Origin: Granulicella sp.
Lineage (GTDB): Bacteria; Acidobacteriota; Terriglobia; Terriglobales; Acidobacteriaceae
DNA: 7,779 nt
Direction: 5' to 3'
NCBI GenBank assembly: GCA_003133205.1
Contig: PKWK01000405.1
Location: 1 to 7,779 of the forward strand
Shown: one piece after another, positions 1 through 7,779 of the stretch
How the letters are laid out: each line of letters begins with the position of its first letter
Position numbering within the stretch: the first letter of the stretch is position 1
Made by a program: the position numbers and the translations under genes
Notes under the pieces: model-generated
The model's input: the letters and a program-made list of their open reading frames with translations, nothing else
The model's database searches: none
Told to the model about the DNA's origin: nothing

Positions 1-228
1 TACTATGCCAAGTATTTTTTGGGGCTAAGTTGCTGTTGCTGCATGGGTTGGAGGCGCGGAGGAGGCTCGAGGGGCTTGACACGCGATTTTGCTGGTGTTT
101 TTGGGGGTTTCGCAGAGAAATAAATTGCGGAGAGTTCGCGACGGGTGAGAGGGGATCAGATGTGAGCCACTCGCCCATATTGTGATTTTGAGCTGCCCGT
201 AAAGCCTCGTTTGGTGTTTCAATATCGT
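1..228. other. Left flank, no gene recognised
   Basis: I see no convincing gene here. The only longer reading frame (minus strand, about 25-222) starts with TTG, has low-complexity content and resembles no family I know. An exact TTGACA lies at 76-81 on the plus strand, but no good -10 hexamer follows at 16-18 bases, so I do not call a promoter. A weaker TTGAGC at 188-193 also lacks a convincing partner. The stretch must carry the promoter of the small gene at 229 unless that gene is read from further left. Confidence 0.4.
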
Positions 229-432
229 ATGGCAACTAAGGCGTCAAAGGACGATACCGCCGACAAATCGCAGAGCTTAACTACAGCAATTCATCTCCCA
301 CGTCGCACCTGGGAACTCTTGCGAGAGGTCGCATTCAGCCGAGCGCGAAAGCGGGGAGGACGAGCTTCCGTGAGCAAAGTGCTCGTGGAGTTGACCGAAT
401 CAGCCAGGGCAAACTTGGAAAAAGAAATTTAG
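229..432 (+). CDS. Small ribbon-helix-helix-like protein, candidate R-M regulator
   Basis: This is a 67-residue protein. I chose the ATG at 229; TTG (211) and GTG (214) lie in frame upstream, but none of the three has a clear ribosome-binding site. After a polar, charged N-terminus (residues 1-15) the sequence reads like an RHH DNA-binding fold: a short beta strand LTTAIHLP (about 17-24), helix A from about 25 to 41, a Gly/Arg turn (KRGGRAS, 41-47), and helix B (about 48-65) ending in a charged tail. RHH proteins such as Arc and CopG dimerise through the strand and bind short repeated DNA sites. The gene ends 38 bases before the methyltransferase start, and a perfect palindrome lies in that gap. 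That makes a control-protein role plausible, but it is inferred from context. It could instead be an antitoxin-like or unrelated small protein. The fold call rests on sequence pattern only. Confidence 0.6.
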   Translation: MATKASKDDTADKSQSLTTAIHLPRRTWELLREVAFSRARKRGGRASVSKVLVELTESARANLEKEI

Positions 433-435
433 CTA

Positions 436-464
436 TTGACGAATCATCAATTGATGATTATGGT
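436..464 (+). promoter_or_regulatory. Candidate methyltransferase promoter with operator-like spacer
   Basis: TTGACG (436-441) matches the sigma-70 -35 consensus at five of six positions. After exactly 17 bases comes TATGGT (459-464), which matches the -10 consensus at four of six. The spacer is almost entirely the 18-bp palindrome at 442-459. Six bases after the -10 is the A of the methyltransferase ATG at 471, so the predicted transcript would have little or no leader. This is sequence inference only; the actual start site is unknown. Confidence 0.5.
442..459. promoter_or_regulatory. Perfect 18-bp palindrome, candidate operator
   Basis: AATCATCAATTGATGATT is identical to its own reverse complement over all 18 bases. 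It lies between the RHH gene and the methyltransferase gene and sits in the spacer of the putative promoter. No T-run follows it, so it does not look like an intrinsic terminator. Its symmetry fits a site for a dimeric DNA-binding protein, and the adjacent RHH protein is the obvious candidate. The centre is CAATTG. If that happened to be the methyltransferase target, methylation could feed back on the promoter, but the target is not readable from the sequence. Confidence 0.65.
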
Positions 465-470
465 ATCTCT

Positions 471-2228
471 ATGGCTCTAGTCCTCGAACAGCAGCACAAG
501 AAGTCACACGGGATTCACTACACTCCGAAGATTCTTGCGGATCATTTGGCAGCTCGGATGATCGAGTATCTTCCGAGTACTCCCGCGACATTGAAAGTTG
601 TCGATCCAGCCGTTGGCGATGGCGAGCTATTGACGGCTTTAGTCAGAGTCTGCGTTGGCCGAGGGATCGCGACAACTGCCGAGGGTTTCGATACAGATGC
701 GGATGCTGTGATCAGGGCCAAGAGTCGTCTAAAGAGCTTGCTCCCGAATGATTGCGTTCAGCTAGCTGCTGCGAATTTTCTCGATCAAGTTCAAAAGCCG
801 GCCAAGCCTACGTTGTTTAGTTGCGATGTTCTTCGCGGTTCCGCTGACATGATCATCGCCAACCCGCCTTATGTTCGGACGCAGACGCTGGGCGCGATCC
901 GAGCACGCAAAATTGTCGAAAAGTTCGATTTGTCCGGTCGCGTTGACATCTACCAAGCTTTTGTAAAGGCCATAAGCTGGTCATTGTCTCCGGGAGGAAT
1001 CACAGGTCTGATCGTTCCTAATCGGTTCATGAGCGTGCAGGCGGGAAGCGATACCAGAGCATATATTCTGAATCACTTTGATGTGCTTGAAGTTTGGGAC
1101 ATGGGGGATACGCGACTCTTCGAAGCTGCGGTACTTCCGGCAATCCTCATCCTACGAAAGAACGATAGACCTTCTGATTCAAATGCGTCAAATGCGACGA
1201 TTTTCAAGTCTGTTTATCGTTCGGACACTTTGGGGATCAATGTAGCGAAAGAAGTGAAGAATGTTTGTGAATCATTGTGTGAAACGGGCTATGTAAGAAC
1301 CAATGAAGGGGACGTGCTACATGTCCGGCAAGGAACCTTGGATCACGGAATGTCCTCAACCGGTATCTGGCGACTCTCAAACGGGAGCAGCGAGGATTGG
1401 TTGGAGACGGTATCTAGGCATACATTCTGTTTGTTTAGCGATGTTGGGAAAATTCGGGTTGGTGTGAAATCTACTGCTGACAGTGTGTATTTGCGGAAGG
1501 ACTGGTCAGAGAACTTGCCTGAACTCCTGCGACCTGTCACGACTCACCACGTTGCGAGAAGTTTTCATTCCACGAACGTAACCCGCAGAATCCTTTATCC
1601 ACATATATTTGAGGACGGGAAACGAAAAGCAGTTGATCTCGAACTTTATCCAATTTCTAAGAGCTATCTTGAAAGGCATCGGACTCAACTTGAAAAACGA
1701 ACATATTTAATGAGTGCAGGGAGGCAGTGGTTTGAACTTTGGGTTCCGCAATCTCCTGAGATGTGGGTTCTACCGAAAGTCGTGTTTAGAGACATAGCTG
1801 AAAAGCCAACCTTCTGGATGGATTTAGACGGAACTGTTGTAAATGGCGACTGCTATTGGATCGTTTCGGAATATAACGACACGGAAATTTTATGGCTTCT
1901 TTTAGCGGTATCCAATTCGCGCTTCATCGAAAAATTCTATGATCACCGCTTCAACAATAAGCTCTATGCCGGTAGAAGAAGATTTATGACGCAGTATGTG
2001 GAAAATTTCCCCTTGCCTAATCCAAAGAGTTCGATCGCTCGCGCGATGATCAAAAGTGTAAAGCTAATCTATGAGGGGTTGGCCGCAGGCAGGGATATGC
2101 ATGCTGAGCAAAAACAACTCGAAGAGGATGTCTTTATAAGTTTTGGACTCACAGCTCAGGGAGAAACAGTTTCTTCGGGAGAGGAATCTGAAGCTTTCGA
2201 TTCAGAATATTTCCCTCAAAGCGCCTAA
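471..2228 (+). CDS. Type II N6-adenine DNA methyltransferase (gamma class, Eco57I/TaqI-like fold)
   Basis: This 585-residue enzyme should transfer a methyl group from S-adenosylmethionine to adenine in the target of the paired endonuclease, protecting host DNA. The visible motifs run in gamma-class order: motif X GIHYTP (14-19), the SAM-binding motif I VVDPAVGDG (43-51), and the catalytic motif IV NPPY (131-134) followed by VRTQTLG. A block of LSPGGITGLIVPNRFM (172-187) and ...GDTRLFEAAVLPAILIL follows. The C-terminal half (about 250-530) should hold target recognition and ends in the PLP segment (YVENFPLPNP, 509-518) common near the end of such enzymes. The length matches the roughly 550-600 residues of stand-alone gamma-class enzymes. 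The ATG at 471 has no Shine-Dalgarno sequence, which fits a leaderless mRNA. The last 26 codons overlap the endonuclease gene on the other strand. The DNA is AT-richer than the glmS side, suggesting transfer. The function call is firm; the target sequence is unknown. Confidence 0.92.
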   Translation: MALVLEQQHKKSHGIHYTPKILADHLAARMIEYLPSTPATLKVVDPAVGDGELLTALVRVCVGRGIATTAEGFDTDADAVIRAKSRLKSLLPNDCVQLAAANFLDQVQKPAKPTLFSCDVLRGSADMIIANPPYVRTQTLGAIRARKIVEKFDLSGRVDIYQAFVKAISWSLSPGGITGLIVPNRFMSVQAGSDTRAYILNHFDVLEVWDMGDTRLFEAAVLPAILILRKNDRPSDSNASNATIFKSVYRSDTLGINVAKEVKNVCESLCETGYVRTNEGDVLHVRQGTLDHGMSSTGIWRLSNGSSEDWLETVSRHTFCLFSDVGKIRVGVKSTADSVYLRKDWSENLPELLRPVTTHHVARSFHSTNVTRRILYPHIFEDGKRKAVDLELYPISKSYLERHRTQLEKRTYLMSAGRQWFELWVPQSPEMWVLPKVVFRDIAEKPTFWMDLDGTVVNGDCYWIVSEYNDTEILWLLLAVSNSRFIEKFYDHRFNNKLYAGRRRFMTQYVENFPLPNPKSSIARAMIKSVKLIYEGLAAGRDMHAEQKQLEEDVFISFGLTAQGETVSSGEESEAFDSEYFPQSA

Positions 2229-3198
2229 ACGCCTTGAAAAAATCCAGGCCCGTCACCATCGTCAAGCGTATCACAGTTACCGTCTTTCCATCGGTTGTTG
2301 CGTCGAAAACAGCGTATCGAAGATCGGAGTGGGTTATGACATGGCCATTGAGTACAGGTACATTCGTCACCGGAGAACAATTGTCCGGTGATACCAGTCC
2401 CAGGTCAACGGTGCGCGCTAACTGTAGTTTGATCTCCAAAAGTTGATCAAGAATATCGGGGAGCTGTCCGTTGTCAGAAAAAGTGGGATATCCGAGGCGC
2501 GCGCATACGCATTGGTGCAGCGCTCCACCCCTGAGTCGCTCTTGCCCTATCCCCGCGTCCTCAAAAGTCATTCCAACGACATTGGAAAGCAATCGAAAGA
2601 GTTCAGCAATGGACAGAATTTCATTGGCTATTGGTTCATCTGTCGGACGCCGTTGTGAAAAATCTATCTGTTCTCTCGAAATTAGGGGCGATAGATTATC
2701 GGTGTCACATCCAGAAAATAGTTTACTTGCGCCGGATTGATCGATTAGTGAAGCTTGATATTTTTGTGTCAGTGTACCTGTCTTGTCCAACAGTGCAATC
2801 GACTCCCCGTTTAGCACTCTGACGTGGGTTATCAAGTCTTCTTTGGATACGAAAATGAGAACGTACCTGCGGGCAGGTGATACCTCTTCATTCCAGATTT
2901 GAAGATTGTTTGACTTTTGGACATATGTGTCGAAGTTCTGGCCAGGAAACCGTGGTTGCGTCTTCTCGAAACATTTGGGAACCGGATAACCGAGCGCCTC
3001 GCAGATTTTCGCCTTGACTGCCTTTGAACGACTTCTCGGAGGAAGTTTTACACTCATACCACGCAGCGCAGATCTGAGAATTCTTTCGAGTTGCTTGTCG
3101 GGAATCTTTAGGCTCGCCAACTTCTTGGGAATGGGATCATAGATCGTTAAACCAGAATTGCGTATGTCCTTCGTGCATGACTCGTCGCTCTTGGCCAT
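2149..3198 (-). CDS. Probable type II restriction endonuclease, PD-(D/E)XK type
   Basis: This 349-residue protein is probably the cleaving partner of the convergent methyltransferase. With the ATG at 3198 as residue 1, it shows a compact PD-(D/E)XK nuclease core: PD at 247-248, then E255-I-K257 in LPDILDQLLEIKLQ, followed by a strand-like ARTVDLGLV. The C-terminal block (about 295-345) alternates hydrophobic strands with the segment FRRFEGNILNRKLQIPLP. I do not see the BsuBI/PstI endonuclease layout and cannot name the subfamily. An in-frame TTG (3201) precedes the ATG; I prefer the ATG, with GAGGA at 3203-3207 four bases upstream. The gene follows glmS by 30 bases on the same strand with no clear promoter of its own, so it may be read through from glmS. 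Its 3' end overlaps the methyltransferase by 80 bases. DKTGTLT (138-144) mimics the P-type ATPase signature, but nothing else supports that. Nuclease identity rests on the motif and the context. Confidence 0.78.
   Translation of the reverse strand: MAKSDESCTKDIRNSGLTIYDPIPKKLASLKIPDKQLERILRSALRGMSVKLPPRSRSKAVKAKICEALGYPVPKCFEKTQPRFPGQNFDTYVQKSNNLQIWNEEVSPARRYVLIFVSKEDLITHVRVLNGESIALLDKTGTLTQKYQASLIDQSGASKLFSGCDTDNLSPLISREQIDFSQRRPTDEPIANEILSIAELFRLLSNVVGMTFEDAGIGQERLRGGALHQCVCARLGYPTFSDNGQLPDILDQLLEIKLQLARTVDLGLVSPDNCSPVTNVPVLNGHVITHSDLRYAVFDATTDGKTVTVIRLTMVTGLDFFKAFRRFEGNILNRKLQIPLPKKLFLPEL
2368..2390. repeat. 7-bp inverted repeat inside the endonuclease gene
   Basis: CACCGGA (2368-2374) and TCCGGTG (2384-2390) are perfect reverse complements separated by nine bases that include CAATTG. 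The structure lies within the endonuclease coding region, about 140 bases past the methyltransferase stop. No T-run flanks it, so a terminator is not supported. It may be a coding accident. Confidence 0.4.
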
Positions 3199-3202
3199 CA
3201 AG

Positions 3203-3207
3203 TCCTC
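3203..3207 (-). promoter_or_regulatory. Ribosome-binding site of the endonuclease gene
   Basis: Read on the minus strand, GAGGA lies four bases before the ATG at 3198. It supports that ATG over the TTG directly before it. Most of it is also the 3' arm of the intergenic hairpin at 3204-3228. Confidence 0.6.
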
Positions 3208-3228
3208 ATTTGGGAATTCTCAATGAGG
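3204..3228 (-). promoter_or_regulatory. glmS-endonuclease intergenic hairpin masking the RBS
   Basis: On the minus-strand transcript, CCTCATT begins at the first base after the glmS stop codon and pairs perfectly with AATGAGG, with an 11-base loop containing GAATTC. The 3' arm includes the GAGG of the endonuclease ribosome-binding site. When folded, the hairpin would hide that site. A ribosome reaching the glmS stop would cover the 5' arm and free it. No U-tract follows, so this is not an intrinsic terminator. The stem is only seven pairs (three G-C), so its stability is modest. Confidence 0.5.
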
Positions 3229-5271
<2,043 letters not shown>

Positions 5272-5340
5272 AGATTGAGTGTAGATTGTCCGCGCGGGAT
5301 TTTGTGAGTTGAAGACGATGGGACTTTTGGGGGGGTGCGG

Positions 5341-6174
5341 CTAATTTGGCGTAGGTTTTTCGGCGGAGTCGATGACGAGGACATCGAGGGGGGCGGTTGA
5401 CGGTTCGAGTTTGAGGCCGAGCTGCTCCTGGATGGCGGTGAAGATGTCTGGGGCGGGGGTGTCAGACGCGGCGGGTGCGGGGGCGTTGTCGGGGGTCCAG
5501 CGGAGGGTGTAGTTGAAGAGGCCGGTGAGGCTGGTCTTGTCGATGACGGTGCGTCCGGTGATGTCCCTGAGTGCGTCGACCAGATTGTTCATGGAACAAC
5601 GAGCAGCCTGGGCATAGCCGGGACCACGAGTGTACTGGCAGGTGGAGCTGATCATGTCGTCTGGGGCTCCGGGTGTGGGCTGTAGTTTGGGGTCTCCTTT
5701 GGCGAGGACGAGGTTGAAGACGGGGAGGTATTTGGTCTCATGGTGGAGCTTGAGGTGGAAGCGGTCGGCAAGGAGAGGCTGGAGCATGGCGGCGCGCTGG
5801 GTGTGGGTGAGGTTTTGAGCGCCAGGGACGGAGGCGGCGTCGAATTTGGCTTCGAGGTCGAACTTATCGCGGTCGATCCAGTGTGGGCCGCCGGATATGA
5901 GCTTCGGATCGACGATGCCATAGGCTTCGCCGATGAGCTTGAACAGCGAGACGTTGGTGGCGGTGTAGCCGTCGGGTGTGGGCAGGAGACGCCAGAAGTC
6001 GGTGGTTGCGGTGGGCTTGATGGTCGCGACTTCGAAAGTTAGGGGTTTCGTGGTCGTGGGCGCGGGTGCGGCTTGCTGAGCGAGTGCGGCGGAAGCGAGG
6101 AGGGCGATGCATCCGGCAACGAGCAGGATACTGCTAGCACAGTTCAGTTTGCGGATGGCATGATTGTTCGTCAT
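5341..6174 (-). CDS. Secreted TIGR03435-family protein, unknown function
   Basis: This 277-residue exported protein belongs to the TIGR03435 family, widespread in Acidobacteria and of unknown function. I chose the ATG at 6174 because AAGGA (6183-6187) lies eight bases upstream and a signal peptide follows directly; a longer frame to 6258 would put an unrelated N-terminus before it. The signal peptide has RK at 8-9, a hydrophobic core at 16-32 and a likely cut after ALA32. VAGC (19-22) also fits a lipobox, but the hydrophobic run continues beyond it, so I favour ordinary cleavage. Family landmarks are FEVATIKP near the mature N-terminus, the GGPHWIDRDKFDLEAK segment, MLQPLLADRFHLKLHHETK, GRTVIDKTSLTGLFNYTLRW, IFTAIQEQLGLKLE, and the ending VLVIDSAEKPTPN. 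It lies 69 bases before glmS on the same strand, so co-transcription is possible, but there is no obvious functional link. Confidence 0.88.
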   Translation of the reverse strand: MTNNHAIRKLNCASSILLVAGCIALLASAALAQQAAPAPTTTKPLTFEVATIKPTATTDFWRLLPTPDGYTATNVSLFKLIGEAYGIVDPKLISGGPHWIDRDKFDLEAKFDAASVPGAQNLTHTQRAAMLQPLLADRFHLKLHHETKYLPVFNLVLAKGDPKLQPTPGAPDDMISSTCQYTRGPGYAQAARCSMNNLVDALRDITGRTVIDKTSLTGLFNYTLRWTPDNAPAPAASDTPAPDIFTAIQEQLGLKLEPSTAPLDVLVIDSAEKPTPN

Positions 6175-6404
6175 TGGGACAATCCTTTCTTGTGCGCACA
6201 CACAGGATCCCCAAGATGCAAAGCCTGAAGAAGCTGCCAGGATTGTAGACCTATCCATAAGACGGACGACTTTCGAAATTGTTCGGATTTATTTTGGGGC
6301 TGCGCTGGGAGTATTGACCATAGCAGCGCACGGAAGAGGTCGTTTGAGAACTGGAAGGCGCGCGGAGTGGTAGCTTGGTGGTGGCCGCGGAGTGGCCAAT
6401 ACGA
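6175..6404. other. Divergent intergenic region between TIGR03435 gene and ackA
   Basis: These 230 bases should hold the promoters of both flanking genes. The ribosome-binding site AAGGA of the minus-strand gene is at 6183-6187. A TACAAT on the minus strand (6242-6247) could be a -10 element for that gene, but its -35 partner is poor. A TTGACC at 6314-6319 on the plus strand has no good -10. I see no RNA gene, repeat or terminator. Confidence 0.4.
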
Positions 6405-7652
6405 ATGCATATTCTGGTGCTGAATCCCGGGTCGTCGTCGATCAAGTTCTCCATGCATGAGGTGGGCGAGGGCGCGGCGGGGCCTCGCATGTTGTATGAG
6501 GGCGAGTTGGGCGGGATCGGCGGGAGGTTGGAGAAGCTGGAGTTTCGAGATGCGGAGGGAAACGATCTGACCAGCAGGCTGGGCGAGGTGAAGATCGGAA
6601 CGATGGAGGAGGCCTTTGGCGTGGTGGAGCGCGCGGTGGGGCTGGACGGGCTGCCGCCACCGGACGCGGTGGGCTATCGCGTGGTGCATCCGGGGGCGCA
6701 TCTGCGCGGACATCAGAGGCTGACGCCGGAGGTGCTGTCCGAGTTGCGCGCGGCGTGCGAGTTCGCTCCGCTGCACGATCCGGAGGCGCTGGAGATGATC
6801 GAGGAGATGATGCGGCGGTTCGCGGATGTGCCGCATGTTGCGTGCTTCGACACGGTCTTCCACGAGACGATGCCGGAGGAGGCGACGGTGTATGCGTTGC
6901 CGTACTCGGTGCGCAAGCAGGGCGTGCGGCGGTACGGATTTCATGGGCTATCGTGCGAGTCGGTTGTGGCGCAGTTGCGCGAGGCGCAGGGGATCGCGTT
7001 TCCGCGGCGGATGGCAATCGCGCACCTGGGCAGCGGATGCAGCGTGACGGCGTGCATCGACGGCAAGTCGGTGGACACGACGATGGGGTTGACGCCGACC
7101 GGCGGCGTGATGATGGGGACGCGGACGGGCGACCTCGATCCCGGCGTTGTGCTCTTCCTGATGCGGCAGGCGGGCGCGACGGCGGATTCGGTGGAGCGAA
7201 TGATCGATGGCGACGCGGGGCTGAGGGCGCTGGGAGGTGTGAACGATATGCGCGAGCTGAGGAAGCGGGCCGCCGAGGGAAACGCGCGGGCGCAGTTGGC
7301 GATTCGCGTTTTTTGTCGCAGCGTGGTGAAGGCGATTGCGGGATTCATCGCGCTCGATGGCGCGGATGCGATTGTGTTTACTGGGGGGATTGGAGAGCAC
7401 GATGCAGCTACGCGCGGGGAGATTGCGGGCAATCTGCGCGGGCTTGGCGTAGAGCTGGACCCTGCGGCGAACCAGTTGGAGCAGAAGGCGACAGGGCTGA
7501 TTGCGAGCCAGATTGGGAGCCAGACGATACGCAAGATCAGCGACGAGGACTCGCCGATTGCGGTCTACATTGTGCCCGCCGAGGAAGACCGCATGATCGC
7601 GCGGCATGTGGCGCGGATGTGTCGCGCGCCGACGAGGAGCGTGTCAACGTAA
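6405..7652 (+). CDS. ackA: Acetate/propionate kinase
   Basis: Cytosolic ASKHA-fold enzyme interconverting acetyl phosphate plus ADP with acetate plus ATP; some relatives prefer propionate. I chose the ATG at 6405 because the N-terminal strand and signature MHILVLNPGSSSIKF begin there; an in-frame TTG at 6375 would add ten unlikely residues. The protein has 415 residues, against about 400 for E. coli AckA. Recognisable residues are N7 and S10-S12, R92 in YRVVHPG, D149 in CFDTVFH, H180 in GFHG, R240 in MGTRTGDLDP, GGIGEHDAATR (327-337), and E393/E394 in the C-terminal PAEE. The phosphate motif usually written HLGNG reads HLGSGCS (207-213), with Ser at the usual Asn position. The ribosome-binding site is weak: GGAG at 6389-6392, 12 bases away. 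The gene is divergent from the TIGR03435 gene. A phosphotransacetylase or phosphoketolase partner, if present, lies outside the window. Confidence 0.93.
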   Translation: MHILVLNPGSSSIKFSMHEVGEGAAGPRMLYEGELGGIGGRLEKLEFRDAEGNDLTSRLGEVKIGTMEEAFGVVERAVGLDGLPPPDAVGYRVVHPGAHLRGHQRLTPEVLSELRAACEFAPLHDPEALEMIEEMMRRFADVPHVACFDTVFHETMPEEATVYALPYSVRKQGVRRYGFHGLSCESVVAQLREAQGIAFPRRMAIAHLGSGCSVTACIDGKSVDTTMGLTPTGGVMMGTRTGDLDPGVVLFLMRQAGATADSVERMIDGDAGLRALGGVNDMRELRKRAAEGNARAQLAIRVFCRSVVKAIAGFIALDGADAIVFTGGIGEHDAATRGEIAGNLRGLGVELDPAANQLEQKATGLIASQIGSQTIRKISDEDSPIAVYIVPAEEDRMIARHVARMCRAPTRSVST

Positions 7653-7779
7653 ATTGATCTGGCTGGAATGCGAGCATACGGCTGATGTATGTAAGCTGGC
7701 ATCTGAAGCGATGAAGAGCTATCGAGGATTTTTCGGACTTTGTAGTGTGTCGTGCTACGAACGAAATGCGGGGATTCTT
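7653..7779. other. Right flank after ackA, no gene recognised
   Basis: The last 127 bases contain no convincing reading frame, RNA gene or strong terminator hairpin with a T-run. A TTTTT at 7729-7733 is not preceded by a clear stem. Confidence 0.4.

Noticed and set aside
15..35. TTTGGGGCTAAGTTGC resembling the glmS 3' end (TTTGGCTAGGTTGC) as a possible second attachment site for an island
   Set aside because: The match is only about 14-16 bases with a two-base gap and a mismatch, and does not extend either way. A duplicated attachment site would be longer or exact.
25..222. Minus-strand 65-codon frame at the left end
   Set aside because: It starts with TTG, has no ribosome-binding site, and its Ser/Thr/Pro-rich content resembles nothing I know. 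It also runs against the small gene at 229.
442..459. Palindrome as an intrinsic terminator of the RHH gene
   Set aside because: It is AT-rich, with no U-run after it; promoter elements flank it instead.
2767..2787. DKTGTLT in the endonuclease, identical to the P-type ATPase phosphorylation signature
   Set aside because: The protein has no membrane segments and I see no TGES or GDGxND motif. It carries a PD-(D/E)XK core and pairs with a methyltransferase. The signature is a chance match that could mislead a pattern-based annotation.
2149..3198. BsuBI/PstI-family endonuclease
   Set aside because: The methyltransferase is of the same broad class as PstI methylase, but the endonuclease lacks the family layout I would expect. 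Its PD...EIK core with the VDLGLV strand fits a different PD-(D/E)XK group.
5272..5340. glmS ribozyme or riboswitch upstream of glmS
   Set aside because: Only 69 bases separate glmS from the preceding stop codon, and the ribozyme core is larger; it is also known mainly from Gram-positive lineages.
6171..7657. Long alternative frames across ackA (for example 6755-7657 plus, 6171-6944 minus, 6948-7607 minus)
   Set aside because: They are arginine-, serine- or alanine-rich products of a GC-rich gene in the wrong frame; the ackA frame is unambiguous.

Overview
The window looks like chromosomal DNA of an acidobacterium of the Terriglobia type (Granulicella, Edaphobacter or Terriglobus relatives). 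This rests mainly on a secreted TIGR03435-family protein, a family known to be heavily expanded in Acidobacteria, and on the high GC of the housekeeping genes. The genus is an inference. 

Layout: (1) Positions 1-3228 are a relatively AT-rich accessory block. Sampled 60-base lines count 37-47% GC, against 65-73% in sampled lines to the right. It holds a small ribbon-helix-helix (RHH) type protein (229-432, +), a gamma-class N6-adenine DNA methyltransferase (471-2228, +) and a convergent PD-(D/E)XK restriction endonuclease (2149-3198, -). Together they form a complete-looking type II restriction-modification (R-M) module. (2) Positions 3229-5271 (-) are glmS, glucosamine-6-phosphate synthase, carrying an unusual insertion of about 60 residues in its glutaminase domain. 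(3) Positions 5341-6174 (-) are a secreted TIGR03435 protein of unknown function. (4) After a 230-base divergent intergenic region, 6405-7652 (+) is an acetate/propionate kinase. The window ends in 127 bases with no recognisable gene. 

The most interesting part is how the R-M module is wired. A perfect 18-bp palindrome (442-459) lies between the RHH gene and the methyltransferase and fills the spacer of a plausible promoter (TTGACG, 17 bp, TATGGT). The start point predicted for that promoter falls on the methyltransferase ATG, so the mRNA may be leaderless. The RHH protein is an attractive but unproven candidate to bind the palindrome. On the other strand, the endonuclease gene follows glmS by 30 bases. 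Those bases form a hairpin that starts right after the glmS stop and whose 3' arm contains the endonuclease ribosome-binding site, suggesting translational coupling to glmS. The two R-M genes overlap tail to tail by 80 bases. The module also abuts the glmS 3' end, the classic Tn7-type insertion point, although no transposon ends or transposase genes are seen here.
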